A stretch of DNA of 64,000 bases, from positions 124,001-188,000 of the forward strand of contig PBNE01000002.1 in the NCBI GenBank assembly GCA_002722885.1. The letters are read 5' to 3'. Source of the stretch: Rhodospirillaceae bacterium. Its GTDB lineage: Bacteria > Pseudomonadota > Alphaproteobacteria > SP197. Positions 8,614 through 17,839 of the stretch are shown here, in pieces; position 1 is the first letter of the stretch, and the number at the start of each line of letters is the position of its first letter. The notes beneath the pieces were generated by a model, which had not been told where the DNA came from, did no database searches, and worked only from the letters and a program-made list of their open reading frames with translations. The translations under genes were made by a program, and so were the position numbers.

Positions 8614-9516
8614 TCAAGTCTGAGCGTCTGAGACCTCCAACATCCAGTCGCGGAACGCAGCAGCGGCCGAGCTCAGCCTTTTGGCCACTGGAACCAGAAG
8701 ATAGTAGTGCTGCCCGCCCCTGACGGTCGGCAGGCCCCGGCAGGGAAGCAGTCCGAGGCTCTCCACCAGTCCGTCGCTGGCCGGCGCACGGGCCAGGGCG
8801 AGGCCGTTGCCCGCCGCAGCCATCATCAGTGCGGTCGGCGTGTTGTCGACCGTGACGATCTCGACGTCCTCGACCTCGCTGGCCTCCGGCGTGTTGAGAA
8901 TCTGATGCCAGCCGTTCTGATGTGGCACGACGTCATAGAGGCGCGCGCCCCTGAGATCGGCAGGTGACCGGATCGCAGCAGCGATGTCGGTTCGCGCGAC
9001 GACGCTGATGTCCTCACCGAACAGACGGATCGCGCTGTCGGGAAAGTCCGAGGCGGAACCGAAGGCGACCTGGATATCGGGTTCACGTCCAGCGGACAGC
9101 GTATGGAAATCCGCAGGAATGTTGGCAGTCAGGACATGGGCACGAATGCCGGGATGGCGGGCCTCGAACAGGGGCAGATGGCGCGGCAGCCAGCCCATGG
9201 CCATGAGATGCACCACCTGGACCGTGACATGCTCGTCCTGCTCGGATCGAAACAGCGCCATCGCCGTTGTTTCCATCGCCGCAAGGCTCTGGTTGACCAC
9301 CGGCAGGAACGCCTGGCCCTCGCGGGTTAGCGCGACATGGCTGGGGCCACGCACAAACAGCGGCTTGCCGAGGGATTCTTCAAGCGACCGGATCTGCTGG
9401 CTGACAGCGGGCCCGCTCATGTTCAGGATCTCGGCGGCGCGGGCAAAGCTCTCCTTGCGCGCGGCTGCCTCGAACACACGCAGCCAGTTCAGCGAGGGAA
9501 TCAGTCTCTGGGCCAT
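8614..9516 (-). CDS. LysR-family transcriptional regulator (GcvA-like)
   Basis: The 300-residue protein starts MAQRLIPSLNWLRVFEAAAR and has an N-terminal winged helix-turn-helix ('ARAAEILNMSGPAVSQQIRS') followed by a LysR substrate-binding domain. The sequence style is of the GcvA group. It is divergent from the sterol-desaturase-like gene at 9646, and a perfect inverted repeat sits just upstream of its start, the usual layout for a LysR regulator controlling itself and the divergent neighbour. Its effector is unknown. Confidence 0.92.
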   Translation of the reverse strand: MAQRLIPSLNWLRVFEAAARKESFARAAEILNMSGPAVSQQIRSLEESLGKPLFVRGPSHVALTREGQAFLPVVNQSLAAMETTAMALFRSEQDEHVTVQVVHLMAMGWLPRHLPLFEARHPGIRAHVLTANIPADFHTLSAGREPDIQVAFGSASDFPDSAIRLFGEDISVVARTDIAAAIRSPADLRGARLYDVVPHQNGWHQILNTPEASEVEDVEIVTVDNTPTALMMAAAGNGLALARAPASDGLVESLGLLPCRGLPTVRGGQHYYLLVPVAKRLSSAAAAFRDWMLEVSDAQT

Positions 9517-9522
9517 ACCAAG

Positions 9523-9543
9523 AGGATAAGTTCATCTTATCCT
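9523..9543. promoter_or_regulatory. Inverted repeat upstream of lysR-type gene; likely LysR operator
   Basis: AGGATAAG (9523-9530), spacer TTCAT, CTTATCCT (9536-9543): an exact 8-bp inverted repeat with a 5-bp centre, starting 7 bp upstream of the LysR start codon. A further GATAAG occurs at 9587-9592 in the same 129-bp divergent gap, which could be a second half-site. LysR regulators commonly bind interrupted dyads of this kind between themselves and the divergent target. Assignment rests on position and symmetry only. Confidence 0.45.
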
Positions 9544-9645
9544 ACGGCGCAAATTTTTGAGTTTCCACAGCGCGGTCCAGCACTGCGATAAGACACTCGA
9601 ACGATAGGATGGCGCCCAACGCGCCGAGACTGGAGCCCGTGCACC

Positions 9646-10653
9646 ATGACCGATACCACGTCGTCTCCCCCGTCCAACACGTCGTCCGCCAAGGGAACCT
9701 GGAACTGGCATCCCGAGCTTCCGGTGACTGGCGTGCCCTATTGGGCATGGCCGATGCGGCCGCTCACGGTGCTCAAGTGGCTGTTTTCCAACTTCCTGCA
9801 GTTCACGGATCGCGCCGCCTATCTTGTCTTTGCCCTTGTGCTGGCATTCTGGCTGCATCCTGTGACCCCGGAACAGGCCAGCCTGTCGTTCGACTGGACC
9901 GGCTGGATCCTGCTACGCAACGCGATTGCCCTGCTCGTGGTCGCCGGCGGGCTCCACATGTGGTTCTACGGTTTCAACGCTCAGGGCGACACGCTGAAGT
10001 ACGACGTCCGCCCGATGCCCCGGGAAAAACACGACAAGTACACCTTCGGCTACCAGACCTGGGACAACATGTTCTACTCGCTGGCCTCCGGCCTGCCGAT
10101 CGCGACGGCCTGGGAAATTCTGGCGCGGGTCATGTACGCACGCGGTGTGTTCGTGGAGATCGAACCGGCGACAAGCCCGGTGTGGTTCGTGCTGATGTTC
10201 CCACTGGTCACGATGTGGCAGAGCCTGCACTTCTATGTCGTGCACCGCGCGCTCCACTGGACGCCACTCTACAAACACATCCATGCCCTGCACCACCGCA
10301 ACATAAATCCCGGTCCGTGGTCCGGAATCTCGATGCATCCCGTGGAGCATGTCCTCTACTTCAGCACGATCCTGATTTTCTTTGTCCTGCCCAGCCATCC
10401 CGCACACATGCTTTTCGTGCTGTTCTGGCAGCTTCTCGGAGCGCCGTCCGGGCATTCCGGCTACGAGGCTGTCTGGGCCAAGAACAAGGCACGTCTTGGT
10501 GTCGGCGGCTTCTTCCACCAGCTCCACCACCGCTACTTCGACTGCAACTACGGCAGTGAGGAGTTCCCTCTCGACCGCTGGCTCGGAACCTTCCACGACG
10601 GGACCAGGGAGGCCACCGCCAGAATGCGGCGGCGCCAGAAGCCCGCGCCCTGA
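9646..10653 (+). CDS. Sterol desaturase / fatty acid hydroxylase superfamily membrane protein
   Basis: The 335-residue integral membrane protein has several hydrophobic helices and the histidine clusters of the di-iron family: 'HFYVVHRALHWTPLYKHIHA' followed by LHHR, and near the C-terminus 'GFFHQLHHRYFDCNYG'. These enzymes insert oxygen or a double bond into lipids such as sterols, carotenoids and fatty acids. Here the target may be a membrane lipid or hopanoid; the exact substrate is unknown. It is divergent from, and probably regulated by, the LysR-type gene. A GGAG element lies upstream of the ATG. Confidence 0.88.
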   Translation: MTDTTSSPPSNTSSAKGTWNWHPELPVTGVPYWAWPMRPLTVLKWLFSNFLQFTDRAAYLVFALVLAFWLHPVTPEQASLSFDWTGWILLRNAIALLVVAGGLHMWFYGFNAQGDTLKYDVRPMPREKHDKYTFGYQTWDNMFYSLASGLPIATAWEILARVMYARGVFVEIEPATSPVWFVLMFPLVTMWQSLHFYVVHRALHWTPLYKHIHALHHRNINPGPWSGISMHPVEHVLYFSTILIFFVLPSHPAHMLFVLFWQLLGAPSGHSGYEAVWAKNKARLGVGGFFHQLHHRYFDCNYGSEEFPLDRWLGTFHDGTREATARMRRRQKPAP

Positions 10654-10678
10654 AAGGGTGCCGGCGCCTAGATCGGTT

Positions 10679-11503
10679 CTATCGCTTGCGTTTGGCTTCC
10701 CCGAAGCCGCTGGGAAACGTGAGCGCGTATTCGAGCGCGGCGAGCGCATCGGGCGAAAATTCGCCTGACGGCTCGGGTTCGTAGACGAAGTGCTCGCGCA
10801 TGCAATCGCCCTGTATCGCCGTGACCGAATCCACTTCACCGAGATAACGCGTGTCGGCCGAGATGTAGCGCATGGCAAATCCGATGCGGTCCTGATCGGC
10901 CGGATTGGGGCCACCGCCATGGACCAGATTCACGGAATGGATGGAAAACTCGCCAGACATGAGTTCGACCGAAACGGCACCGCTACCATGATCTTCGGTC
11001 AGATGGTGGAAAGGAAACATGCAGTCGCCATCGGTCGTGCGCTGGCCTTCGGTGAAGGCATCGTGGAGATCCCCCGCTACATCGACACGTCCGATCCGGC
11101 CCGAAGCGTGGCTGCCCGGCACGACCTGCATGGCGCCATTGTCTATCGTGACGTCACTGACCGCCAGCCACACAGACACGACCTCATCAGACGAGAGGTT
11201 CCAGTAAGGTGAATCCTGATGCCATGGCACCCAGTCTCCGGTGCCCACACGTTTCACGCTCCAGTCCGATTCCCAGAGAATGATGTCGGGTCCCAGCGCC
11301 TGCTCCACGGCATCCACGATGGCCGGAGCATGAACAACCTCCCAGAGCCACGGGCTCACCAGATGAGGCTTGATGTTGGTGTCCTTGCCGCGCGAACGGT
11401 TCGATGCCGCCTGAAACGCGCGATAGCGACCAGCAAACCCCGTGGCATCGATGCTCCCGGCCGGGAACACGATGCCATCTCGGTCAAAGGTCTCGAGATT
11501 CAT
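10679..11503 (-). CDS. Phytanoyl-CoA dioxygenase (PhyH) family protein
   Basis: The 274-residue Fe(II)/2-oxoglutarate dioxygenase has His95 and Asp97 in 'DWVPWHQDSPYW' and the distal His195 in 'HSVNLVHGGGPNPADQDR', with Arg206 for 2-oxoglutarate. 'DNGAMQVVPGSH' is a hallmark of bacterial PhyH proteins. Bacterial members act on diverse small molecules (ectoine, quorum-sensing compounds, phosphonates), so phytanoyl-CoA is not implied as substrate. It is convergent with the hydroxylase gene (25 bp apart), and its 5' region is shared with the divergent molybdopterin oxidoreductase. Confidence 0.9.
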   Translation of the reverse strand: MNLETFDRDGIVFPAGSIDATGFAGRYRAFQAASNRSRGKDTNIKPHLVSPWLWEVVHAPAIVDAVEQALGPDIILWESDWSVKRVGTGDWVPWHQDSPYWNLSSDEVVSVWLAVSDVTIDNGAMQVVPGSHASGRIGRVDVAGDLHDAFTEGQRTTDGDCMFPFHHLTEDHGSGAVSVELMSGEFSIHSVNLVHGGGPNPADQDRIGFAMRYISADTRYLGEVDSVTAIQGDCMREHFVYEPEPSGEFSPDALAALEYALTFPSGFGEAKRKR

Positions 11504-11741
11504 GACTACTCCTGATCCGTAGCGGCCTTGCGGAAGTCAACCACACGGCCACTGTCGGAACAAAGACACGATCTGTCTCTGCTTGGAATCCCTGTAATTC
11601 AGGGAGAAGATGCTTCGACAGGTTTGGGGACGCAATGCAGGCAAGCTCTCCACTGCCGAGTTGTTACGGCAATGCCCCTTTTTGGTGCCTATCGTACGGT
11701 GGCGTTGTCGAGCCGGACCCGATCATCCCCGGGGAGATGTC

Positions 11742-13934
11742 ATGAGAACAACAAGGCCCACCATGTGCCGGTTCTGCGACAACGGTTGCGGTGTACTGGT
11801 CGATTTCGAAGACGGCCTGCCGGTGAAGGCCCGCGGCGATCGTGACAATCCGGCCTACGCTGGCTTCTGCTGCATCAAGGGCCAGAACGTGCCCGACCAG
11901 TGGAACCATTCGGGCCGTCTGCTGCAAAGCCAGAAGCGTTTGCCTGATGGAACCTTTGCTCCGGTTGCCTCGTCTGAAGCGATCGATGCGATTGCTGAGA
12001 AACTCGGCGAGATCGCGGCCAAGCACGGTCCACGTTCGGTGGCGCTCTATGAGGGCACCTACAGTGTGGTGAACCCGGCCACCATGCCGATTGCCAAAGC
12101 CTTCATGGAGGCGTTGGGGTCTTCCCTGGTGTTCAATGCCAATTCCATCGACATGCCCGGAAAGGCGGTGGCCCAGGCCCTTCACGGAACATGGCAGGCG
12201 CCGTCTCCGCCTTTCGAAAGCAGGGATGTCACGATGCTGATCGGGGCCAATCCGCTGGTTTCGTTTCAGATGGGATTGCCCATCGCCAATCCGGGCCGGG
12301 AACTGAACGCCGCTGTCGCCCGCGGCATGCGGTTCATCGTGATCGATCCGCGGCGCAGCGAGACCGCGCGGAAGGCGCACATCCATCTGCAATGCAGGCC
12401 CGGCCACGATCTCTTTCTGGTCGCGGCGATGTTGAACGTGATCCTGCGCGAAGACCTACACGACGCGGCCTTTGTGGCCGAAAACGTGGCGGGTCTCAAG
12501 ACACTGCGAGCCGCCGTTGAACCCTTCGATCCCGAGCTTGTTGCCGAGCAGGCGGATGTTCCGGTTGCCGACCTTCTTGAGGCAACGAGGACCTTTGCTA
12601 TGGGCTGTGGTGTCGCCACGGCAGGGACGGCGCCAAGTTTTAACGGTCAGGGCACGCTGTTTGAGTATCTGTTGATCACGCTCAACACGATCTGCGGGCA
12701 ATGGAGCCGCGCGGGCGATCCCGTCGCGCATACCGGCACTCTGACGCCCGCCTTCCCAGCCATTGCTCAGGCTTCGGCGCCCTATCGTGGATATGGCTAC
12801 GAACCCAAACTGCGCGTGCGTGATATCGCCAACTGCGATGGCGGCTTGCAGGCCTCGGCCCTGGCTGAGGAAATCCTGCTGGAGGGCGAGGGTCAGATCC
12901 GCGCGCTCATCAGCGTCGCGGGCAATCCAGCCCTCGCCATTCCCGATCAGGTCCTGAATGTCCGTGCGCTCGAGAAGCTCGATCTGCTGGTCCAGATCGA
13001 CATCAAGCGTTCCGCGACGGCGCGCGTCGCCGACTATGTCATCGCGCCGAAACTTCCGCTTGAGATGGCGGGCATGACTCTCTCACAGGAACTCTACGGC
13101 TTCTACGCGCCGGGCATAGGATACAAGGAAGCCTATGCGCAATACGCGCCGCCTCTTATCGAGCCGCCTGAAGGGGCCGATGTCATCGAGGACTGGGAGT
13201 TGTTTTATGCGCTGGCCCAGCGCATGGGGCTGGAGCTGGAGATTGCGCCGGCGACCGCGCCGGGAGCCAAGTCGTCCGGCGGCAGGGTTGCGCTCGACAT
13301 GACCAGAAAACCCAGCACCGATGACATTTTCGAGATCCTGACACGTGATGCGCGCGTTCCTCTTTCGGAAGTCAGGAAACACCCTCACGGCGCCATCTTC
13401 CGGGATGAGACGATGGTGGTGGCGCCACGGGAGGAGGGCTGGATTGAACGTCTCGACGTGGCCAATCCGGAGATGATGACGGATCTGGCCGATCTGGCGG
13501 CAAGCCTCGGAAAGGCCGGTGCTGCCGGGTTGGATTCACGGTACCCCTTCCGTCTTATCAACGGGCGTCTGATGCGCTCCTACAACTCGAATGGCCAGGA
13601 CCTGGAAGGCCTGCGGCGCAAGTGGCCCTACAATCCGGCCTTCATGCATCCCGATGATCTCGAGCGTGAAGGACTTGGCGCCGGCGATCTGGTCGAGATC
13701 CGGTCCGAGCATGGTTCAATACGGGGAATCGTCCAGCCCGATGCCGAGCTTCGCGCCGGCGTCGTGTCCATGGCCCCGACCTATGGCGGTCTGCCCGACG
13801 AACAGGATGCAAAGGTCCGTGAATGGGGCACCAATTCCGGCCGTCTGCTCCGGGTCGACGACAGCGTTGACCGCTACACCGGCCAGCCTCGCATGGGCAA
13901 CATCTCGGTGAGCATCCAGGCGGTGCCGGACTGA
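11742..13934 (+). CDS. Molybdopterin oxidoreductase with N-terminal [4Fe-4S] site
   Basis: The 730-residue protein carries Cys9, Cys12, Cys16 and Cys43/44 ('MCRFCDNGCG...GFCCIKGQ') for a [4Fe-4S] cluster, then the large bis-MGD-binding domains ('IGANPLVSFQMGLP', 'FIVIDPRRSETARKAHIHLQ') and a C-terminal dinucleotide-binding domain ('RLINGRLMRSYNSNGQ'). It belongs to the DMSO-reductase/formate-dehydrogenase superfamily. The ATG at 11742 is chosen for the GGGGAG site 6 bp upstream; the frame is open further upstream but without family similarity. No Tat signal is visible, so it is likely cytoplasmic. No partner electron-transfer subunit is adjacent. The substrate is unknown. Confidence 0.9.
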   Translation: MRTTRPTMCRFCDNGCGVLVDFEDGLPVKARGDRDNPAYAGFCCIKGQNVPDQWNHSGRLLQSQKRLPDGTFAPVASSEAIDAIAEKLGEIAAKHGPRSVALYEGTYSVVNPATMPIAKAFMEALGSSLVFNANSIDMPGKAVAQALHGTWQAPSPPFESRDVTMLIGANPLVSFQMGLPIANPGRELNAAVARGMRFIVIDPRRSETARKAHIHLQCRPGHDLFLVAAMLNVILREDLHDAAFVAENVAGLKTLRAAVEPFDPELVAEQADVPVADLLEATRTFAMGCGVATAGTAPSFNGQGTLFEYLLITLNTICGQWSRAGDPVAHTGTLTPAFPAIAQASAPYRGYGYEPKLRVRDIANCDGGLQASALAEEILLEGEGQIRALISVAGNPALAIPDQVLNVRALEKLDLLVQIDIKRSATARVADYVIAPKLPLEMAGMTLSQELYGFYAPGIGYKEAYAQYAPPLIEPPEGADVIEDWELFYALAQRMGLELEIAPATAPGAKSSGGRVALDMTRKPSTDDIFEILTRDARVPLSEVRKHPHGAIFRDETMVVAPREEGWIERLDVANPEMMTDLADLAASLGKAGAAGLDSRYPFRLINGRLMRSYNSNGQDLEGLRRKWPYNPAFMHPDDLEREGLGAGDLVEIRSEHGSIRGIVQPDAELRAGVVSMAPTYGGLPDEQDAKVREWGTNSGRLLRVDDSVDRYTGQPRMGNISVSIQAVPD

Positions 13935-14101
13935 GCTAACTGCGGGGCCATTTTCGGGGAACCGGCTCGTGCGAGCAGAAACTGGATTACGGGCTTCATA
14001 GACGCGACAGACACCGTGATCTGACAACGCTGGCAAACCAGTGCGGCTCTCTCGGATAGCACCTAGATTACTCAACCAATGCAGGACAGACGGCTAATCC
14101 C

Positions 14102-15634
14102 ATGGCGCAAGAAACTGAAGACCGGTTTGTATCTCCTCACGTCGAGGACAAGCACCGTTTCGCCGAGCTGCTCGAGCGCACGTCGGACATCATCGCAAAG
14201 CACCTTCAGGAACGCGAGAGTCTGCCTGTCGACTGTTCGGTTCCGCCGAAAGCGGTACATGAAGAACTCATGAAGCAGTCATTGCCGTCGGAAGGCATGA
14301 CTGCCGACGAAATCCTGACATTTGTCGAAAGCTACATTGTACCCTGGGCCATGCCGATGACCCACCCGAGGTCATACGGGTGGGTCAACTCGCCGCCCGC
14401 ACCGGCTGGCATCCTGTGCGAGGCCATCGCCACGGCCATGAAGGGTGGACTCGATTCGAGCGATACGCCCAGTGCCTGCCTGATGCACAGCCTTGGCCGG
14501 TGGCTGATGGAACTGAGTGGCTTCGTCGATGAGAGCGGAACGCCTCACGGCATCGCACTTCTGTTGGCGGGGGGCTCAGCCGCCAACCTCAATGCCCTCA
14601 CGGTGGCACGGTTCTGGGCCGCACGGCGGGATGGCTGGAACATACGCGAGGAAGGCCTGCAGGGAGATCGCCCTGCCATGGTCTATTACACGTCGGCCGA
14701 AGCGCACAGCTCCGTCCAACTCTGTGTGGAGCAGTTGGGCATCGGCACGTGCAATCTGCGAAGGATTCCCACCGATGAGGCCTTTCGCATGCGCCCGGAT
14801 GCGTTGCGCGCGCGTGTTGAAGCGGATCTGTCGGAAGGGATGCGCCCGGCGTGTGTCATCGGTTCATGCGGCAGCACCAACGTCGGCGCCATCGACCCGA
14901 TCGATGAGCTGGCCGACATCTGTGAGGCGTTCGACCTGTGGCTTCATGTTGATGGTGCCTATGGCGGCATTGCGGGCCTTGATCCCGCCTACACGCAAGC
15001 CACGCGGGCGTTGAACCGCGTCGATTCGCTCACGCTTGATCCGCACAAGTGGCTGCAGGCCCCGCTTGATTGCGGCGCCCTGCTTGCACGCGACAGCCGC
15101 ATCAACCAGGCGAACTATTCCCTCGTGCCAGACTACCTGGCTTCCAGCAATGTCGAGGACGGCATGTCGCCGGAACCCTGGGAGCACATGTTCGAGCTGA
15201 CGTTTGCGGACCGATCGTTGAAGACATGGGCGTCCATTGCGCGACTGGGACGCGAGGGCGTGCGCAAGATGGTCATCAACTGCAACAATCTGGCTCGGCT
15301 GCTCGGCGAACGCGTCGAAGAGGCCCATGACCTGGAGATCCTGTCGCCGCCGTCGATCTCCACTGTGAATTTTCGATACACGCCAACAGAAGCCGAACTA
15401 TCCGACAGGCAACTCGATACGTTGAATCAGAAGATTTCCGATGCCATTGCTCACAGCGGCGAGGCGCACATTCCGACCACCAAGGTCCATGGAGCCGTCA
15501 GTTTGCGGGCATGCTTTCTTCACTACGAAAACCGCGAAGAGGATGTGCATCATCTGGTTGCGTTGGTTCAGAAGTTCGGTGACATGATGCTGAAGGCCAC
15601 ACCGAACGACACCGGCACCCACCCGGCTTCCTAG
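14102..15634 (+). CDS. PLP-dependent group II decarboxylase (aromatic-amino-acid / glutamate decarboxylase-like)
   Basis: The 510-residue fold-type-I PLP enzyme has Lys316 in 'LTLDPHKWLQAPLDCG' as the Schiff-base lysine, Asp284 in 'LWLHVDGAYGG' contacting the pyridine nitrogen, and the His in 'TSAEAHSSVQ' positioned to stack on PLP. The early 'MTHPRSYGWVNSPPAPAG' resembles the substrate loop of aromatic-L-amino-acid decarboxylases. It would convert an amino acid to the amine plus CO2, or in related aldehyde synthases to an aldehyde. It follows the molybdopterin gene on the same strand after 167 bp with no clear terminator. Confidence 0.9.
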   Translation: MAQETEDRFVSPHVEDKHRFAELLERTSDIIAKHLQERESLPVDCSVPPKAVHEELMKQSLPSEGMTADEILTFVESYIVPWAMPMTHPRSYGWVNSPPAPAGILCEAIATAMKGGLDSSDTPSACLMHSLGRWLMELSGFVDESGTPHGIALLLAGGSAANLNALTVARFWAARRDGWNIREEGLQGDRPAMVYYTSAEAHSSVQLCVEQLGIGTCNLRRIPTDEAFRMRPDALRARVEADLSEGMRPACVIGSCGSTNVGAIDPIDELADICEAFDLWLHVDGAYGGIAGLDPAYTQATRALNRVDSLTLDPHKWLQAPLDCGALLARDSRINQANYSLVPDYLASSNVEDGMSPEPWEHMFELTFADRSLKTWASIARLGREGVRKMVINCNNLARLLGERVEEAHDLEILSPPSISTVNFRYTPTEAELSDRQLDTLNQKISDAIAHSGEAHIPTTKVHGAVSLRACFLHYENREEDVHHLVALVQKFGDMMLKATPNDTGTHPAS

Positions 15635-15701
15635 GCCCAGGACGGCACTGTCACGTTGTCGAAGAGCGAAGGGACTTTGCCCGGCACCCGACGAGAGAAG
15701 G

Positions 15702-15777
<76 letters not shown>

Positions 15778-15828
15778 ACCGATCCCGTGTGTTGGGTGGC
15801 GTCGATGTAAGAGCGGGCCGGGGTCCTG

Positions 15829-16263
15829 TCAAGCAACGTCGGTGTCGTGGCGCCAGGTCACCGGTGTCCATGTCGCACGTCTGCGGGCACGGCGGCCTTC
15901 TTCATCCTCCGCACTGTAGTCACGTGAGGTCGCAGCTCCGTCGAAACAGCCGCGATCGTCTAGCATCCGGCTGTTGACGATTCCGAACAGGTCATCGTCG
16001 TCCTCCATCAGCGCGCCCATGTAGCAGCCGCACGCGCGGCAGATGATGAAATCGGTGATGCCCATGGCAAAGCGATAGATCATCGCCGCGTCCCCGGCCG
16101 CGTGCAGCTCCAGATGCCCCGCCGGATCCGTGATCGTGCGTGCGCCGTGCCGCGTGCAGAACCCACAACCGCAGGACCGGATCTCCAGATCTGCAGGAAC
16201 GACCGCATTCTCAAACACCACCTTGACCGCGCCGCAATGGCACCCACCTTGATAGGATCGCAT
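15829..16263 (-). CDS. GFA family protein (zinc-binding, S-(hydroxymethyl)glutathione-synthase-like)
   Basis: The 144-residue protein begins MRSYQGGCHCGAVKVVFENA. The CxC near the start, 'CGCGFCTRHG' and 'ICRACGCYMG' are the cysteine sets that bind the zinc ions of the GFA fold. Most members are of unknown function; the founding one was linked to glutathione-dependent formaldehyde metabolism, but that activity is disputed. The ATG at 16263 has GGAGGG upstream, which favours it over an upstream GTG. It is divergent from yggT. Confidence 0.88.
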   Translation of the reverse strand: MRSYQGGCHCGAVKVVFENAVVPADLEIRSCGCGFCTRHGARTITDPAGHLELHAAGDAAMIYRFAMGITDFIICRACGCYMGALMEDDDDLFGIVNSRMLDDRGCFDGAATSRDYSAEDEEGRRARRRATWTPVTWRHDTDVA

Positions 16264-16319
16264 GACCACCCTCCGTTATGCGGTTAGATTACGCCCGCTT
16301 CACCGAAAGGACAGCGCCC

Positions 16320-16628
16320 ATGGATGCGATCATCTGGCTCGTCGATATCCTGTTCCGGATCTACTTCTGGATTCTGATCGCCCATGTGGTCCTGAGCTGG
16401 CTGGTGTCCTTCAAGGTTGTCGACACGCGCCACCCGATCGTGAACCAGATCGGGCGCGCGCTCTGGCAGATCACCGAACCGGTTCTCGGACCGATTCGTC
16501 GTGTGACCGGCAAGCTCCTGGGTAACCTTGGCGGAATCGATATCTCTCCCATTATCGCGATCCTGCTTCTGGAGTTCCTGCGCCGCTTCCTGATCGGCAC
16601 GGTTCTCGTTCCCCTCGCCTATCCCTGA
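16320..16628 (+). CDS. YggT family integral membrane protein
   Basis: The 102-residue protein starts MDAIIWLVDILFRIYFWILI and has two hydrophobic blocks flanking 'RHPIVNQIGRALWQITEPVL', the conserved central signature of YggT. YggT proteins are small inner-membrane proteins associated with osmotic protection and with division-site or cell-wall gene clusters. The stop codon overlaps the start of yggU by one base (TGATG), and folD follows, so yggT-yggU-folD form an operon. This is a common alphaproteobacterial arrangement. Confidence 0.9.
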   Translation: MDAIIWLVDILFRIYFWILIAHVVLSWLVSFKVVDTRHPIVNQIGRALWQITEPVLGPIRRVTGKLLGNLGGIDISPIIAILLLEFLRRFLIGTVLVPLAYP

Positions 16629-16944
16629 TGCCGGGACCGCTGACGGTCACGTCAGGGCGGATTCGGCTGGCGTTGCGGGTTCAACCCGGGGCCTCTCGTG
16701 ATGACATCGGCCCGATCTCGCTTGACGCGGAAGGCAGCTCATTCTTAAAGGTGCGCGTCACGCAGCCTGCTGAAGGAGGCAAGGCCAACCGTGCCGTGAT
16801 CACGTTGCTTGCGAAGACCTGGCGCCTGCCGGTCACGTCCATGGTGGTCGTGGCGGCCACAGGGGTTGTCGCAAGATACTTGAGATCGCCGGCGGACCTG
16901 AGGTGGCACAACAGATTCAAGAACGGTTGGGAGCCCTGACATGA
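16628..16944 (+). pseudogene. yggU: DUF167 (YggU) protein with a one-base frameshift in the 3' third
   Basis: The first 75 residues match DUF167 ('LKVRVTQPAEGGKANRAVIT', 'LLAKTWRLP'), but the reading frame then gives an untypical tail ending at 16939. Shifting frame at GCGGCC (16853-16858) restores the family C-terminus: H-R-G-C-R-K-I-L-E-I-A-G-G-P, then [13 protein letters not shown]. In that frame the stop TGA (16942-16944) overlaps the folD ATG as ATGA, a typical operon junction, which strongly supports loss of one G. The frameshifted product would be 103 residues. The lesion could be a real mutation or a homopolymer sequence error. Confidence 0.7.
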
Positions 16945-17834
16945 GTGAAGCAGCCATTATCGACGGCAAGGCGTTTGCCCAGAAGGTACGCGATGGCGTC
17001 GCCTCCAAGGTCGCCAAGCTGAAAGCCGAACACGGCATCATCCCCGGCTTGGCCGTGGTTCTGGTCGGCGAAGACCCGGCTAGCCAGGTCTATGTCCGGA
17101 ACAAGGGAAAATCGACCGTCGAGGCCAGTATGGAGAGCTTCGAATTCCGCATGCCCGATACCTCGACCCATGACGAGGTTTTGGCCAAGGTCGAGGAGTT
17201 GAATGCCGATCCGCGGGTCAACGGCATCCTGGTCCAGCTTCCCCTGCCCGACCAGGTCGACGAGCAGGCGATCATCAACGCCATCGAGCCGGCCAAGGAC
17301 GTCGACGGCTTCCACGTCATCAACACCGGCCGCCTGTCGACCGGTCAGGACGCCATGGTTCCCTGCACACCGCTGGGCTGCCAGCTCATGCTGCGTGATC
17401 ACCTCGGCGCCGACGGCATGAAGGGTGCCGAGGCCGTGATCGTCGGTCGCTCGAACATCGTGGGTAAGCCGATGGCCCAGCTTCTGCTGCAGGACCACTG
17501 CACCGTGACCATAGCGCATTCCCGCACCGCCGACCTGCCCGGCGTCGTGCGCAGCGCCGATATCGTGGTTGCAGCCGTGGGTCGGCCCGAGATAGTGCGC
17601 GGCGACTGGATCAAACCCGGCGCCACGGTGATCGATGTCGGCATCAACCGTATCGAAAAGGACGACGGCAAGACCAGGCTGGTCGGCGACGTCTGCTTCG
17701 ACGAGGCGGTCAAGGTGGCTGGTGCCATCACCCCCGTGCCCGGCGGCGTCGGTCCCATGACCATCGCCTGCCTGCTGGTCAACACCGTCACCGCGGCCTG
17801 CCGCCAGCACGGAGTCGCTGAACCGGAGGCCTGA
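16941..17834 (+). CDS. folD: Bifunctional methylenetetrahydrofolate dehydrogenase / methenyl-THF cyclohydrolase
   Basis: The 297-residue protein shows all FolD landmarks: '[14 protein letters not shown]' with the catalytic Tyr-x(3)-Lys region, '[18 protein letters not shown]', '[11 protein letters not shown]', the dinucleotide-binding '[18 protein letters not shown]', and '[17 protein letters not shown]' near the end. It interconverts 5,10-methylene-THF, 5,10-methenyl-THF and 10-formyl-THF using NADP(+), supplying one-carbon units for purine, thymidylate and fMet synthesis. It is the last intact gene of the yggT-yggU-folD operon. Length and motifs are complete. Confidence 0.97.
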   Translation: MSEAAIIDGKAFAQKVRDGVASKVAKLKAEHGIIPGLAVVLVGEDPASQVYVRNKGKSTVEASMESFEFRMPDTSTHDEVLAKVEELNADPRVNGILVQLPLPDQVDEQAIINAIEPAKDVDGFHVINTGRLSTGQDAMVPCTPLGCQLMLRDHLGADGMKGAEAVIVGRSNIVGKPMAQLLLQDHCTVTIAHSRTADLPGVVRSADIVVAAVGRPEIVRGDWIKPGATVIDVGINRIEKDDGKTRLVGDVCFDEAVKVAGAITPVPGGVGPMTIACLLVNTVTAACRQHGVAEPEA

Positions 17835-17839
17835 ACGTC

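Noticed and set aside
11590-11604. CCCTG-TAATT-CAGGG dyad upstream of the molybdopterin oxidoreductase
   Set aside because: Only a 5-bp inverted repeat in the 238-bp gap; too short to call as an operator without supporting copies.
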